Positions 1 through 7,800 of a DNA stretch of 64,000 nt are shown here, in pieces. The position numbers and the translations under genes are program-made. How positions within the stretch are numbered: the first letter of the stretch is position 1; the number at the start of each line of letters is the position of its first letter. The DNA is taken from assembly GCA_023053575.1 (NCBI GenBank), contig JAKZAP010000012.1:2790230-2854229 (forward strand), in the 5' to 3' direction. The notes under the pieces were generated by a model. It was not told the origin of the DNA, made no database searches, and saw only the letters and a program-made list of their open reading frames with translations. This DNA comes from Branchinecta lynchi. Lineage: Eukaryota; Arthropoda; Branchiopoda; Anostraca; Branchinectidae.

Positions 1-380
1 CACAAGTCACTATTAAATCTAAACACATATTTTTCTTGTAATAGTATGACAAATCTCATAGATGCTGGATTGGATGAAATTACAATAGGACATTTATCTT
101 TTGGGGTATCAAAATACTGACACAAAAAATAATTCAAACAATCATCGTTATACATCCCATTAGGAATAGTAACATTCATCCATTCTGTTGCATTATTATC
201 TTCATCTTTCCTGTATTTAAATGTATTATTTCCAAATTTATCACTTATATTATGCCATGAATACCACAAAGTACACTGATTCAAACCTATTTCATAATCC
301 CAATTACGATTCAATTCGATTGGTTGACTAAATGTTATATCAATGATACTTTCATTACCTTCAATGTTTAACAACACCAT
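1..380 (-). CDS. Polinton structural-type protein, C-terminus cut by window edge
   Basis: The first 126 codons of an ORF that is still open at base 1. The start is the ATG at 380, chosen because it carries the CTAATAAATGG start motif shared by the element's genes. The visible part has the rhythm of an N-terminal beta-strand region, with short hydrophobic strands around residues 2-15 and a segment YEIGLNQCTLWYSWHNIS. Proteins beginning like this are common in animal Polintons next to capsid genes, so a virion role (minor capsid, fibre or spike) is my inference. No enzymatic motif is visible. Four bases separate it from the next gene upstream, as in a tightly packed late cluster. Confidence 0.6.
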   Translation of the reverse strand, partial: MVLLNIEGNESIIDITFSQPIELNRNWDYEIGLNQCTLWYSWHNISDKFGNNTFKYRKDEDNNATEWMNVTIPNGMYNDDCLNYFLCQYFDTPKDKCPIVISSNPASMRFVILLQEKYVFRFNSDL

Positions 381-387
381 TTATTAG
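378..387 (-). promoter_or_regulatory. start-site motif CTAATAAATG
   Basis: Motif directly overlapping the ATG of the 1-380 gene; same core as at the other element genes and similar to the poxvirus late-promoter core TAAATG. Confidence 0.55.
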
Positions 388-1208
388 AAATATTTTTTAT
401 ATATTGAATTGTAATTTCTCTTCGTAAGAAATTTATTTCGCATTAACGAATCCAAAATATCAATAGCTTCATTTCTCACCTCATCAGATGTATTTCCGTT
501 TACTCTGCTACCTATCAAAGTGTATAATTTTGAAATCATTTCATCACAATTCATAAATATTCCAGTTCCTTGTTGTCTGATAAAGGGTATACTAGATTGA
601 ATTTTTCTTAATCTATCCTTATAGTCTTGTATAAATAAAATAATTTTATCATACTTACTAGAACTATAACTTTTACTTTTCAGACCACCATAACTTTGAC
701 TTATAGGTGTTAATTCAGCCAAAGCATCTTCTATATTCTCTGGGTTATCATAATAAAAATGAGGCATCTCAAAATATTCCCCTTCATATCTTCTATGATT
801 ATCTCTATATTTCACATTAAGTGTTTTTAATAACTCTTTATCAATACCTTCATTCAGATCAACAACTTTTATACTTGTTGGAGATGCTTCTAAAGCGGTT
901 GACTGCATTTCTACCCCTGAAACTGGAAGCTGATATGGTTGAATCGTTTCACCTAGCTGGAGAAGCCTTGTTCCTGAACTATCATCACCTTCCTGTAGTT
1001 TATTTATGATCATTTCAGTGTTTTCTTGTAATTTTTTGATGGTATCTTTAGTGTTTTCTTTTTGTGCTATAATAACTGGAGCGTTTAATTCTGAAGCATA
1101 TTCCCGAAATCCTGCCTTCTCCATCTCATTTTGCTGAACCTTTCTTCTCTGAATTTCTCTGTTCTTCACTATATCCGATAAAATATCACTCAAGCGTCTT
1201 GAATCCAT
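384..1208 (-). CDS. Polinton protein of unknown function, 274 aa
   Basis: Intact ORF starting at the ATG in TATATAAATGG. The N-terminal third (residues 1-75) is charged, helical and probably coiled coil, rich in K, E and Q. The middle (about 80-190) contains acidic and Tyr-rich stretches including EYFEMPHFYYDNPEN. The C-terminal 80 residues are predicted helical with basic patches and end KKYF. I see no signal peptide, membrane segment or known catalytic motif. Its place between integrase and a structural-type ORF, and the shared start motif, indicate a late or virion-associated product. I do not recognise a family beyond Polinton-associated hypothetical protein. Confidence 0.7.
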   Translation of the reverse strand: MDSRRLSDILSDIVKNREIQRRKVQQNEMEKAGFREYASELNAPVIIAQKENTKDTIKKLQENTEMIINKLQEGDDSSGTRLLQLGETIQPYQLPVSGVEMQSTALEASPTSIKVVDLNEGIDKELLKTLNVKYRDNHRRYEGEYFEMPHFYYDNPENIEDALAELTPISQSYGGLKSKSYSSSKYDKIILFIQDYKDRLRKIQSSIPFIRQQGTGIFMNCDEMISKLYTLIGSRVNGNTSDEVRNEAIDILDSLMRNKFLTKRNYNSIYKKYF

Positions 1209-1215
1209 TTATATA
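1206..1215 (-). promoter_or_regulatory. start-site motif TATATAAATG
   Basis: Variant of the shared motif, overlapping the ATG of the 384-1208 gene. Confidence 0.5.
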
Positions 1216-1224
1216 CAAGTAATT

Positions 1225-2196
1225 TTATTTCATAATAAATTTTGAAAGTTCTTTTTCATAAAACCCTCCTTGAATTAATTCCCCACTTTTGTCAGATATT
1301 TCATAAGTAATGGGAATGGTAGGTCTGATGGTTGCTATCTGAAATACTTCATCCGTATAATTAGGTAAATATCCTTTATCGAAAATACTTTTTTCTTTTT
1401 TAATTCTGACTAAATTCCCTACTTTGACGTTTCCTGTGATTTTGTAGTCATCTACTGGAGGAAACAGAGCACTAAAAACCTTTTTCTGATTAACCTTTTT
1501 ACTAGCATCAACTGGTTTCATTTGTATTGAACGGTGGTACGAGTTATTATAATTACTCACAAATAAAGGTAAAATATCAATCCAATTAGTAGTGTTATTG
1601 TGAGTGAAATATTTCCATAACTTTTCTTTTAGCGTTCTGTTGAATCGTTCTACAATTTGCGCTTTCAATTCGCTTTCAGATGCAAACCAGTGTATGCCGC
1701 TATTTTTCAAAAAAGATTGAACATTTCTCATCACAAATTCTTTACCTTTATCAGTTTGTAGTTTCTTAGGAATTCTTTCTTTAAATATAACACTGAATGC
1801 TTTTATTATTTCAGCACCCGTTTTGTCTTTCAGAGGGATACACCAAGCATATTTACTAAAGCAATCAATAACAGTTAAAATGTAATTTGTTTTATTATTT
1901 TCTTTTTTATATTTCTGCATGTCAACTAAATCAGCTTGCCATTGCTCATCAACATAGTGAACATACACTCGCCTCCTTTCAAAGTTATGATAGGAAGGTT
2001 TGTGTAACGTATACACATTCTCATTTTGCAACACATTTTTTATTTTATCCTTGGAAACCTTAACACCATTTTCTTTTAATTTTCTGTAAATATCATCCAC
2101 ACCTGAATAATTAGAATAATACGTCTTTAAAATATCTGTTTCTGCGTTGAGGTTTTTTTTAAAAAGCGATTTTTCCTCGATCCGCAAATAACACAA
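1225..2196 (-). CDS. INT: Polinton DDE integrase (rve family)
   Basis: Retroviral-type integrase that inserts the element into host chromatin. Counting from the first open codon, an N-terminal helical region (about 20-65) precedes the catalytic core: first Asp at 89 in QADLVDM, second Asp at 149 in QTDKGKEF, Glu at 183 in IVERFNRTLK, 33 residues apart. The C-terminal part (about 255-315) has the SH3-like character of Polinton integrases (KGYLPNYTDE, GGFYEKEL). I see no chromodomain. The frame has no ATG before Met93, which lies after the first catalytic Asp, and the first listed codon is TTG. The N-terminus is therefore probably supplied by -1 frameshifting from the zinc-ribbon ORF (2127-2294). 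The alternative is a one-base indel in the A8 run. Confidence 0.92.
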   Translation of the reverse strand: MCYLRIEEKSLFKKNLNAETDILKTYYSNYSGVDDIYRKLKENGVKVSKDKIKNVLQNENVYTLHKPSYHNFERRRVYVHYVDEQWQADLVDMQKYKKENNKTNYILTVIDCFSKYAWCIPLKDKTGAEIIKAFSVIFKERIPKKLQTDKGKEFVMRNVQSFLKNSGIHWFASESELKAQIVERFNRTLKEKLWKYFTHNNTTNWIDILPLFVSNYNNSYHRSIQMKPVDASKKVNQKKVFSALFPPVDDYKITGNVKVGNLVRIKKEKSIFDKGYLPNYTDEVFQIATIRPTIPITYEISDKSGELIQGGFYEKELSKFIMK

Positions 2197-2294
2197 TTCC
2201 CTTTCAGCATTGGAACATTATTTTTTTGTGACACTGCCTTAAACATTGATTCAGTATCAGTGCTCTTTTTACATTTCATACAATAAATCTCCAT
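2127..2294 (-). CDS. small zinc-ribbon protein, likely frameshift partner of integrase
   Basis: A 55-codon ORF starting at the ATG in TTTCTAATAAATGG, the same motif as the other genes. It has two CxxC pairs, YCMKCKK (Cys5, Cys8) and GNCVICGS (Cys34, Cys37), spaced like the small zinc-ribbon domain (DUF5679-like) found with Polinton and phage genes. It overlaps the integrase frame by about 70 bases and stops shortly after an A8 run. Moving back one base on the run enters the integrase frame. It may be made alone, as a zinc ribbon-integrase fusion, or both. Confidence 0.72.
   Translation of the reverse strand: MEIYCMKCKKSTDTESMFKAVSQKNNVPMLKGNCVICGSRKNRFLKKTSTQKQIF
2154..2160 (-). promoter_or_regulatory. 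candidate -1 frameshift heptamer A AAA AAA (zinc ribbon to integrase)
   Basis: In the zinc-ribbon frame the codons read TTA AAA AAA ACC, so the heptamer A|AAA|AAA is in the X XXY YYZ register. A one-base backward slip continues as AAC CTC, the integrase frame. A homopolymer is also where sequencing or assembly indels occur, so the site needs reads to confirm it. Confidence 0.45.
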
Positions 2295-2301
2295 TTATTA
2301 G
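2292..2301 (-). promoter_or_regulatory. start-site motif CTAATAAATG
   Basis: Overlaps the ATG of the zinc-ribbon ORF and supports that short ORF as a real gene start. Confidence 0.55.
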
Positions 2302-2311
2302 AAAACAATTT

Positions 2312-2656
2312 TTATAAACGAAAAGCTACCAACTTCATTTTGCGCTTAATGTAGGAAATACAGTGAAGTCCACAGTTTAATTCATCTATATTTTGAACAG
2401 CAAGATTTTCATAAGCTATTTTTTTCTTTGAAGTTCTTAGATATTTAATTATTTCTTTTCCTGGGGGAATACCGAAAGAATCGAAAAATTCTACATAGGG
2501 GGATTCAGATAGATTACAATAGGCAACCCAGTGAGTTCCAGGCATTCCGAGTTTATCATAATTAATGACACCGCATTCCGAATCGTTTATATGTTTGGGT
2601 AGCGTATCTAAAGAGAAAACACCTCGAAACTGTGGTATACTCCCTAATGCATCCAT
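2312..2656 (-). CDS. PRO: adenain-like (Ulp1-fold) cysteine protease
   Basis: Maturation-type cysteine protease related to adenovirus proteinase, expected to process virion proteins. From the ATG at 2656 it is 114 aa. FRGVFSLDTLP (10-20) is a family signature, His42 in GTHWVAY, Asp59 in FFDSFG, Gln88 and Cys95 in ELNCGLHC form the expected catalytic set. The frame stays open upstream to about 2725, and the residues there (GPLTNFDI) match the usual conserved beginning of Polinton proteases, so the ATG at 2656 is probably internal. No start motif precedes it. The upstream frame overlaps the end of the 2680-3249 gene in -1 register, pointing to production by frameshift. Confidence 0.9.
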   Translation of the reverse strand: MDALGSIPQFRGVFSLDTLPKHINDSECGVINYDKLGMPGTHWVAYCNLSESPYVEFFDSFGIPPGKEIIKYLRTSKKKIAYENLAVQNIDELNCGLHCISYIKRKMKLVAFRL

Positions 2657-2679
2657 AATATCAAAATTAGTTAGAGGTC

Positions 2680-3249
2680 CTACTTTACTTTTGCTTCTTT
2701 TTTGATGTCCCCGTTTTTTGACTTCCTAGGCCTTCCACGTACCCCATTACCCACAACTTTTTGTGTTCCAGGGAGTGTAAGCGCGCCACCTGTGTTGACA
2801 TCATCGTTTTTTTCCTTCCTAGGCCTTCCACGTACCCCATTACCGGTAACTTTTTGTGTTCCAGGAAGTTTTAGCGCTCCACCTGTGTTGGTCATTTTAT
2901 CCATAATTTTCTTACCAGCGAATGTACCCAAAGCAGCAGCACCACTTGTTAAAGCTGCCTTACCAAGGGTAATTGCTAGCGGTATTAAAAATGGAAGTAA
3001 TCCACCCTTTTGAATCGCTTCTTTCATCTGTTTGTATGATACATCAATATCACAGCCCTTATTATTCATTTTACATGTTTCAATTTTATCAATTTGTCGT
3101 TTACTTAAAAGTAACTTAACTGGTTCTCGTTCATTTTGTCTACTATGACTAACACGTATCTGACATTTTTGTTTAGCACCAAAGCATTTCTTCAGCTTTC
3201 CTTTCTGAAGCTTTGACAAATAAACTGTATACTCCATTGTTTCAACCAT
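2680..3249 (-). CDS. basic hydrophobic core-type virion protein with two AT-hooks
   Basis: 189 aa, starting at the ATG in CCCTAATAAATGG. Residues 1-80 are basic with scattered Cys. Residues 82-112 form a hydrophobic Gly/Ala-rich segment beginning GGLLPFLIPLAITLG, like membrane-active or core proteins of Polintons and adenovirus-like elements (pX/pVI type). The C-terminal third is a tandem duplication of about 31 residues (121-151 and 152-183), each with NTGGAL, LPGTQKV and an AT-hook RGRPRK. AT-hooks bind the minor groove of AT-rich DNA, so DNA condensation in the capsid is a reasonable inference. The gene ends inside the protease frame, and its A AAA AAC site may feed a fusion with the protease. 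Confidence 0.75.
   Translation of the reverse strand: MVETMEYTVYLSKLQKGKLKKCFGAKQKCQIRVSHSRQNEREPVKLLLSKRQIDKIETCKMNNKGCDIDVSYKQMKEAIQKGGLLPFLIPLAITLGKAALTSGAAALGTFAGKKIMDKMTNTGGALKLPGTQKVTGNGVRGRPRKEKNDDVNTGGALTLPGTQKVVGNGVRGRPRKSKNGDIKKEAKVK
2713..2719 (-). promoter_or_regulatory. candidate -1 frameshift heptamer A AAA AAC (core protein to protease)
   Basis: The zero frame of the 2680-3249 gene reads TCA AAA AAC GGG here, which is the canonical A|AAA|AAC slippery register used by several retroviral gag-pro junctions. Slipping back one base gives CGG GGA CAT and runs without a stop into the protease. The zero-frame stop (TAG) follows 11 codons later. I could not test for a downstream pseudoknot. 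Confidence 0.6.
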
Positions 3250-3256
3250 TTATTAG
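3247..3256 (-). promoter_or_regulatory. start-site motif CTAATAAATG
   Basis: Overlaps the ATG of the AT-hook core-type protein; CCC precedes it, as at 11,082 and (CCCC) at the PolB start. Confidence 0.55.
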
Positions 3257-3279
3257 GGAATTAATTTATCTTATAAAAT

Positions 3280-3894
3280 TTATTTACCAGCCATCATTTT
3301 TTCTATTCTGGTAACGAATGGTTTGTCAACAGGTTTTAGCTCTAGCTCTAGAAGCCTTTTTAAAATATTTACTACTGCTCTTTCAATATTATCGATACGA
3401 GTTTTTTGACCAGCAATCTTTCCTTCAATTATACCGTTATGGGTGTGTTGCCCAAGAAGCTTTTTGTCATAATCTAAAAGATTCATAGTTAACGTTGCTA
3501 AATTAACAGCATCATTTTTGTTTCTAGGGTTTTGAACATTTGTTATCAACTTGTTTTCAGCGTTAATCTCTTTATCATTAACTCGAACTATTTCTTTTAC
3601 AAATAACCCTTTATCTTTGTTCCTTACCAACGAATTATCAGGAGAATCATCTATCGCAGTTAATCTGTTGATATCTTCGCTAAAGTATTGGTTGGCTTGC
3701 ACTTGTCCTGCAGTCATTTGTTCTTTAAATTGATTCATAATCACAGTCATAGATCTTAAGCTAATAGCATCCTTGTCTGCCTTGGCATCCCCTAACATAA
3801 TAATTCTCTTACCTTGTAGGTTAATGTTACCATTTTCGTCAGTAACTTTCGATTCGTTACTAACCTTTTTTCCAACACTACCAAATTTATTCAT
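3280..3894 (-). CDS. fibre/tail-needle-like trimeric structural protein
   Basis: 204 aa, start at the ATG in TATAATAAATG. It has two copies of a phage/adenovirus fibre-like motif: LQGKRIIMLGDAKADKDAIS (26-45) and NKLITNVQNPRNKNDAVNL (114-132), both fitting the pattern hydrophobic-x-L/V-x-x-P/A-x-x-x-DA-V/I-N/S-L that occurs in trimeric tail-fibre shafts. A heptad-like C-terminal helix (about 158-187) could trimerise. A Polinton fibre or spike is the best reading. The family assignment is by motif only. It sits between the packaging ATPase and the core-type protein, in a run of virion-type genes. Confidence 0.65.
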   Translation of the reverse strand: MNKFGSVGKKVSNESKVTDENGNINLQGKRIIMLGDAKADKDAISLRSMTVIMNQFKEQMTAGQVQANQYFSEDINRLTAIDDSPDNSLVRNKDKGLFVKEIVRVNDKEINAENKLITNVQNPRNKNDAVNLATLTMNLLDYDKKLLGQHTHNGIIEGKIAGQKTRIDNIERAVVNILKRLLELELKPVDKPFVTRIEKMMAGK

Positions 3895-3901
3895 TTATTA
3901 T
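3892..3901 (-). promoter_or_regulatory. start-site motif ATAATAAATG
   Basis: Overlaps the ATG of the fibre-like protein. Confidence 0.55.
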
Positions 3902-3910
3902 AGAAATAAA

Positions 3911-4588
3911 TTATCCGGTAAATTTTTCAAAGTTTTTCCTGTACTTAAGGGTTTTATCTTTTATTTTTAAATCTATGAAGAAAAAACCGTAGCCCTTGGT
4001 TGCCGTCTCGAATTGTTTGAGAAATTTTTCATTGTCTATACTGGATACATGGCTTTGTCTTATTAATTTTACTTCTTTTGGATTAGAACACTGAAAGAAT
4101 GCAAAATAATTGCACTGGAGCCTTACCACCTTTGGCGTTTTATGATAGCTCTGTGATAAATAAACAATCGAGGCATTTTTCTTTCTTCCTCTTATGAATA
4201 AATCTTCTATTTTCTTCTGGTCTTTTTCAGTGACAAAATCGTCAAAGATAATCAAGTTTTGGTACTCGGGGTCTAAGTCGTCAACATCGACAATATCATC
4301 AAGATTGTTACTTACTGTTAAGACTTTCGATTTGCATTGTGACTCCAAAGTGGTTAAATTGGTTAGAAGGTCTTGATATTTATCTTCTTCAAGATCTTTT
4401 GCATACAAGTATATTCGGTTGAAACAAAGATATTCATAAATTAAATTCAAAAGAAGGTTAGTTTTCCCTGTTCCAGAACTACCACAAATTAAGAGTCTAA
4501 ATGGCCACTGAGGTGCAAGGTCGTGCTTATTCTGATAAGTGTTCTTTTCACTAAAGTCATAGACTTTGATTGGAGCCTTTTCATTCAT
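3911..4588 (-). CDS. ATP: A32-like packaging ATPase (FtsK/HerA superfamily)
   Basis: 225 aa motor expected to translocate the element's DNA into capsids. The Walker A is GSSGTGKT (36-43) and the Walker B is NLIIFDDF (111-118). After it come FIRGRKKNASIVYLSQSYHK (131-150), the conserved arginine-rich and sensor region of Polinton/poxvirus A32-type ATPases. The length is normal for the family. The start is the ATG in CTAAATAAATG, followed two codons later by GAA AAG. The gene lies just downstream of PolB, separated by the iteron array. Confidence 0.95.
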   Translation of the reverse strand: MNEKAPIKVYDFSEKNTYQNKHDLAPQWPFRLLICGSSGTGKTNLLLNLIYEYLCFNRIYLYAKDLEEDKYQDLLTNLTTLESQCKSKVLTVSNNLDDIVDVDDLDPEYQNLIIFDDFVTEKDQKKIEDLFIRGRKKNASIVYLSQSYHKTPKVVRLQCNYFAFFQCSNPKEVKLIRQSHVSSIDNEKFLKQFETATKGYGFFFIDLKIKDKTLKYRKNFEKFTG

Positions 4589-4595
4589 TTATTTA
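4586..4595 (-). promoter_or_regulatory. start-site motif TAAATAAATG
   Basis: Overlaps the ATG of the packaging ATPase. Confidence 0.55.
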
Positions 4596-4633
4596 GGAAG
4601 AATTTTTCATTATAAGATTTACTTGAGTATTTT

Positions 4634-4880
4634 AAGTATATACTTGAAGTTTTGAAGTAGGTACTTGAATTTTTTAAGTAGGTACTTGAATTTTTTAAGT
4701 AGGTACTTGATTTTTTTAAGTAGGTACTTGAATTTTTTAAGTAGGTACTTGAATTTTTTAAGTAGGTACTTGAATTTTTTAAGTAGGTACTTGAATTTTT
4801 TAAGTAGGTACTTGAAGTTTTGAAGTAGGTACTTGAATTTTTTAAGTAGGAACTTGAAGTTTTGAAGTAGGTACTTGAAT
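4634..4880. repeat. 12-copy 21-bp palindromic iteron array
   Basis: Unit AAGTAGGTACTTGAATTTTTT, period 21 bp, about 12 copies, some with GAAGTTTTG in the spacer. Each copy has the inverted core AAGTA-nn-TACTT; only one core is altered (GGAACTT). It fills the space between the PolB stop codon and the ATPase start. Because 21 is a multiple of three, two minus-strand frames are open through it, one giving a seven-residue FKYLLKK repeat, but it lies after the PolB stop. Confidence 0.95.
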
Positions 4881-7800
4881 TTAATGTTTATAACCTAAAG
4901 GTAAAGTGTGTATTTTATCATTTGTTACTATCCTTTTATCATCCTTAGGATCTAACGCTTTTTTGTTCTGTTCTTCTAGAAACATATTGTGCTTGTATGA
5001 TCTTAAGTTATACTGGGTTATAGAAAGGTTTTCCGTTTTACCAAACAGTACATCCTTATAGTTTTGAATCGTAATTTTATCTTTAACTATATTGGTTTTT
5101 ATTCCTTTCAGTTTTTTGCTAGCTTTTGAAGGGTCTTGGTTGTCCTTTAAATAAGCATATACTTTTGATCGTAATCCAACAAACTCTGTCATAACCTGTC
5201 CACCTAATTCATCTTTCATCATTCCTATCACTTTCTTATTTACACTAGGAAATCCATATTGATTATCTTTCGCATAATCAGATGTATCGAACCTCTCATT
5301 CAAATCCTGTTTGATATCTTGATAAAAATCTTCAGTTCTAATATCATATATGAAAGAATCAGTGTCCATATAACACAAATCAATTTTATCTCCATATTTA
5401 GGCTTCATATAATCATAATGGAATTCATACATCAATAACTTGGATAGTTCCAATACAGCAAAGCCGATATACATTGGTTTGTCTAATTTTATCTTTTCCT
5501 TTGACATTCTTGCTACTGAAAAGTTTTCACTAAAAATTATTTCAGATTTAAAGTTGGGTTTCTTTATTATTTTTTCTCTTGTTGCATCATCCGTTATTAT
5601 TTCCATATCCGCTCGCTTCCTTACGTTTTCCATAGTTTTTCCAAAGCAAGCATTATTCATAAGCTTAAAGAAGTCCTTCTCAAAATCATTTGTACCTTTA
5701 GTTCTAAGTGCTGTGTTGTGGTCTATATATCCTTTTAAGTAAGCACTTTCAGTGAATCCTAGTATTCTGTGTACTCTTTTTAATATCAAGCCTTTTTGTA
5801 AATAAAATTCTAGGTTCCTGTGGTGAACTACATAGTTGGTTTTATCTAATACTGTGGTACATAGCTTACCGTTAAAGTGTTCGGGTGCTAATGGTAAATC
5901 CTTGTGTAATTCGTGTATTTCTTTTGGATATTCTAAATCTACCTCATATATAGCACCTACATCTTGTCTCACCGACTTAATCGTAATCACCGACTTGATA
6001 TGAGTTTTTAGATGGTTGTAATACTCGATTGATTCGTATTCATTCCTTTCTTTCAAATCATCCGGTATGGAAATGAATTGGAAATCACTCGCTGGTAAAT
6101 TCTGCGACATCGCCCACCCATATAAATTATTAGCGTCCAAATACATTAAGTAATTAGATGGTTTATGCTTATTATAATCACTTGTATATTTATTATTTGC
6201 TTTTGCGTATCTTTTTATACATTGGGATACACCACCTCTTATTCCTTTTTCTATAAAGGTATACATGTCTTCCTTTGAGAATAACGGCAAGTCTACTTTT
6301 GAATGCTTTAAGAAAGAATCCCATGTCAACCCAGGAGCTGAGAAGTAATGAAGTGGATCCAAATCATAATTATGTATACACACATTCCTGAAATTCTCCA
6401 CAACATCTGATAGAATTAACACATCACTTTTTAGGTACAACTTGGTATAATCAAGTAATGTTTTACAGTTAAATTGTTTCCATATAGATACCGCTCTTTT
6501 ATAATCACTTTTGTCAATACCTTTCCCTGTCAACCTAGAATAAAAGCTTTCTATGGATGGTAAGTTTGTACAATTCATTTTATCGAAACTGTCTACGAAT
6601 TCATACGGATATACCCCTTTTTTAATTATTTCTTTGAATTCTTCATCGTTATTGAAACTATTCGATGTGTACTTGAAATTCTCTCTTAGATGATTACAAG
6701 GTACTTTGCAATCACATTTCGCTAAATTTGCTGATAGTTTGTCTAAAGATGAAGCCATAAATCTAATCGAATCTATAAACCGGATCTCATATTTTATTTC
6801 CGTATCCGTCTTTCTTATACTTATTGATTTCGAGAATGATATGAAACTTTCTGCACTTTCAAAAATTCCGTTATCAGGTATCAATTCTCTAACAAACAGA
6901 TGGGAATCATATTTAGATAAATTATGCATTACTACCGGGATATGCCTAGGAATCCTGTATTTCATATTACATTCAGCATGAGCAAATCCCCTATCTTCTC
7001 CTGTCATGTGGTCGTGATCAAAGTGAGGATTTTCAGTAATTTCAGTTGTACAGATGTGACAAGTCTTATTCATTAGATTTTTCCATTTTTCGGTAATTTC
7101 TGCATTGGTATAAGTATGGTTTCTTTGTCTGCTTTCATATTTGTTTGCAATTTCTGTGGATACTTTTGTAACGGTTTTAACAAAATGTTCTGCAGCGTCT
7201 TCACCGAAATAGTCATAGTATTTGTTCTGGTTTGTATCAAAGGAACAGCATACCTGAAACCCGTAAGCAAATGGTTTCTGTTTGGCCACTTTTATTGTTT
7301 TCTTCCCGTTTACCTGATTGTATTCTTCGTTATAAGACTCAAAGTCTGCTATTATGCAATAAGGTACTTTCATTTGTTTTGCAATATTTTTATATTGTAT
7401 ACTTGAACCTTCAGGAGGCATTATAATATCAGGATCTTCGCAATTATTTTTACTCTCATGTTTTTCATATTGTTCTTCTTTTGTAAAATGCCTTCCGCAA
7501 AAAGTGCAGAGGTATGTCTTTTTTTGTCTTGTAGATATTTGAGGACCAACTAATCTGCTCAGATCCTTTACCAGTACATAATGATTATCGAAATATAATA
7601 AATTAATAACATGTTTAGCTGTTTTGCCATTGATTGTACTTTTTAGTATATGACTTCTGATAATTTTCTCTTTTTCAATTTGAAATAAACAAATTTTAAT
7701 GTTGTATCTATTTTCAAATTTGTGTATATCTTTAGTATCCATTGGGAAGTTGGTAACCCCTTCGAAATCAAATTCGTTCTCATATTGTTTATATTTCGAA

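Noticed and set aside
821..1009. 62-codon plus-strand frame
   Set aside because: Shadow of the minus-strand 384-1208 gene; no motif or composition support.
4634..4880. CRISPR array
   Set aside because: Units are contiguous with no unique spacers, and the context is an animal transposon.
4637..4880. FKYLLKK heptapeptide repeat as a PolB tail
   Set aside because: Lies after the PolB stop codon and has no start of its own.
5440..7426. Several plus-strand frames of 64-100 codons
   Set aside because: All lie opposite PolB; its motifs prove the minus-strand reading.
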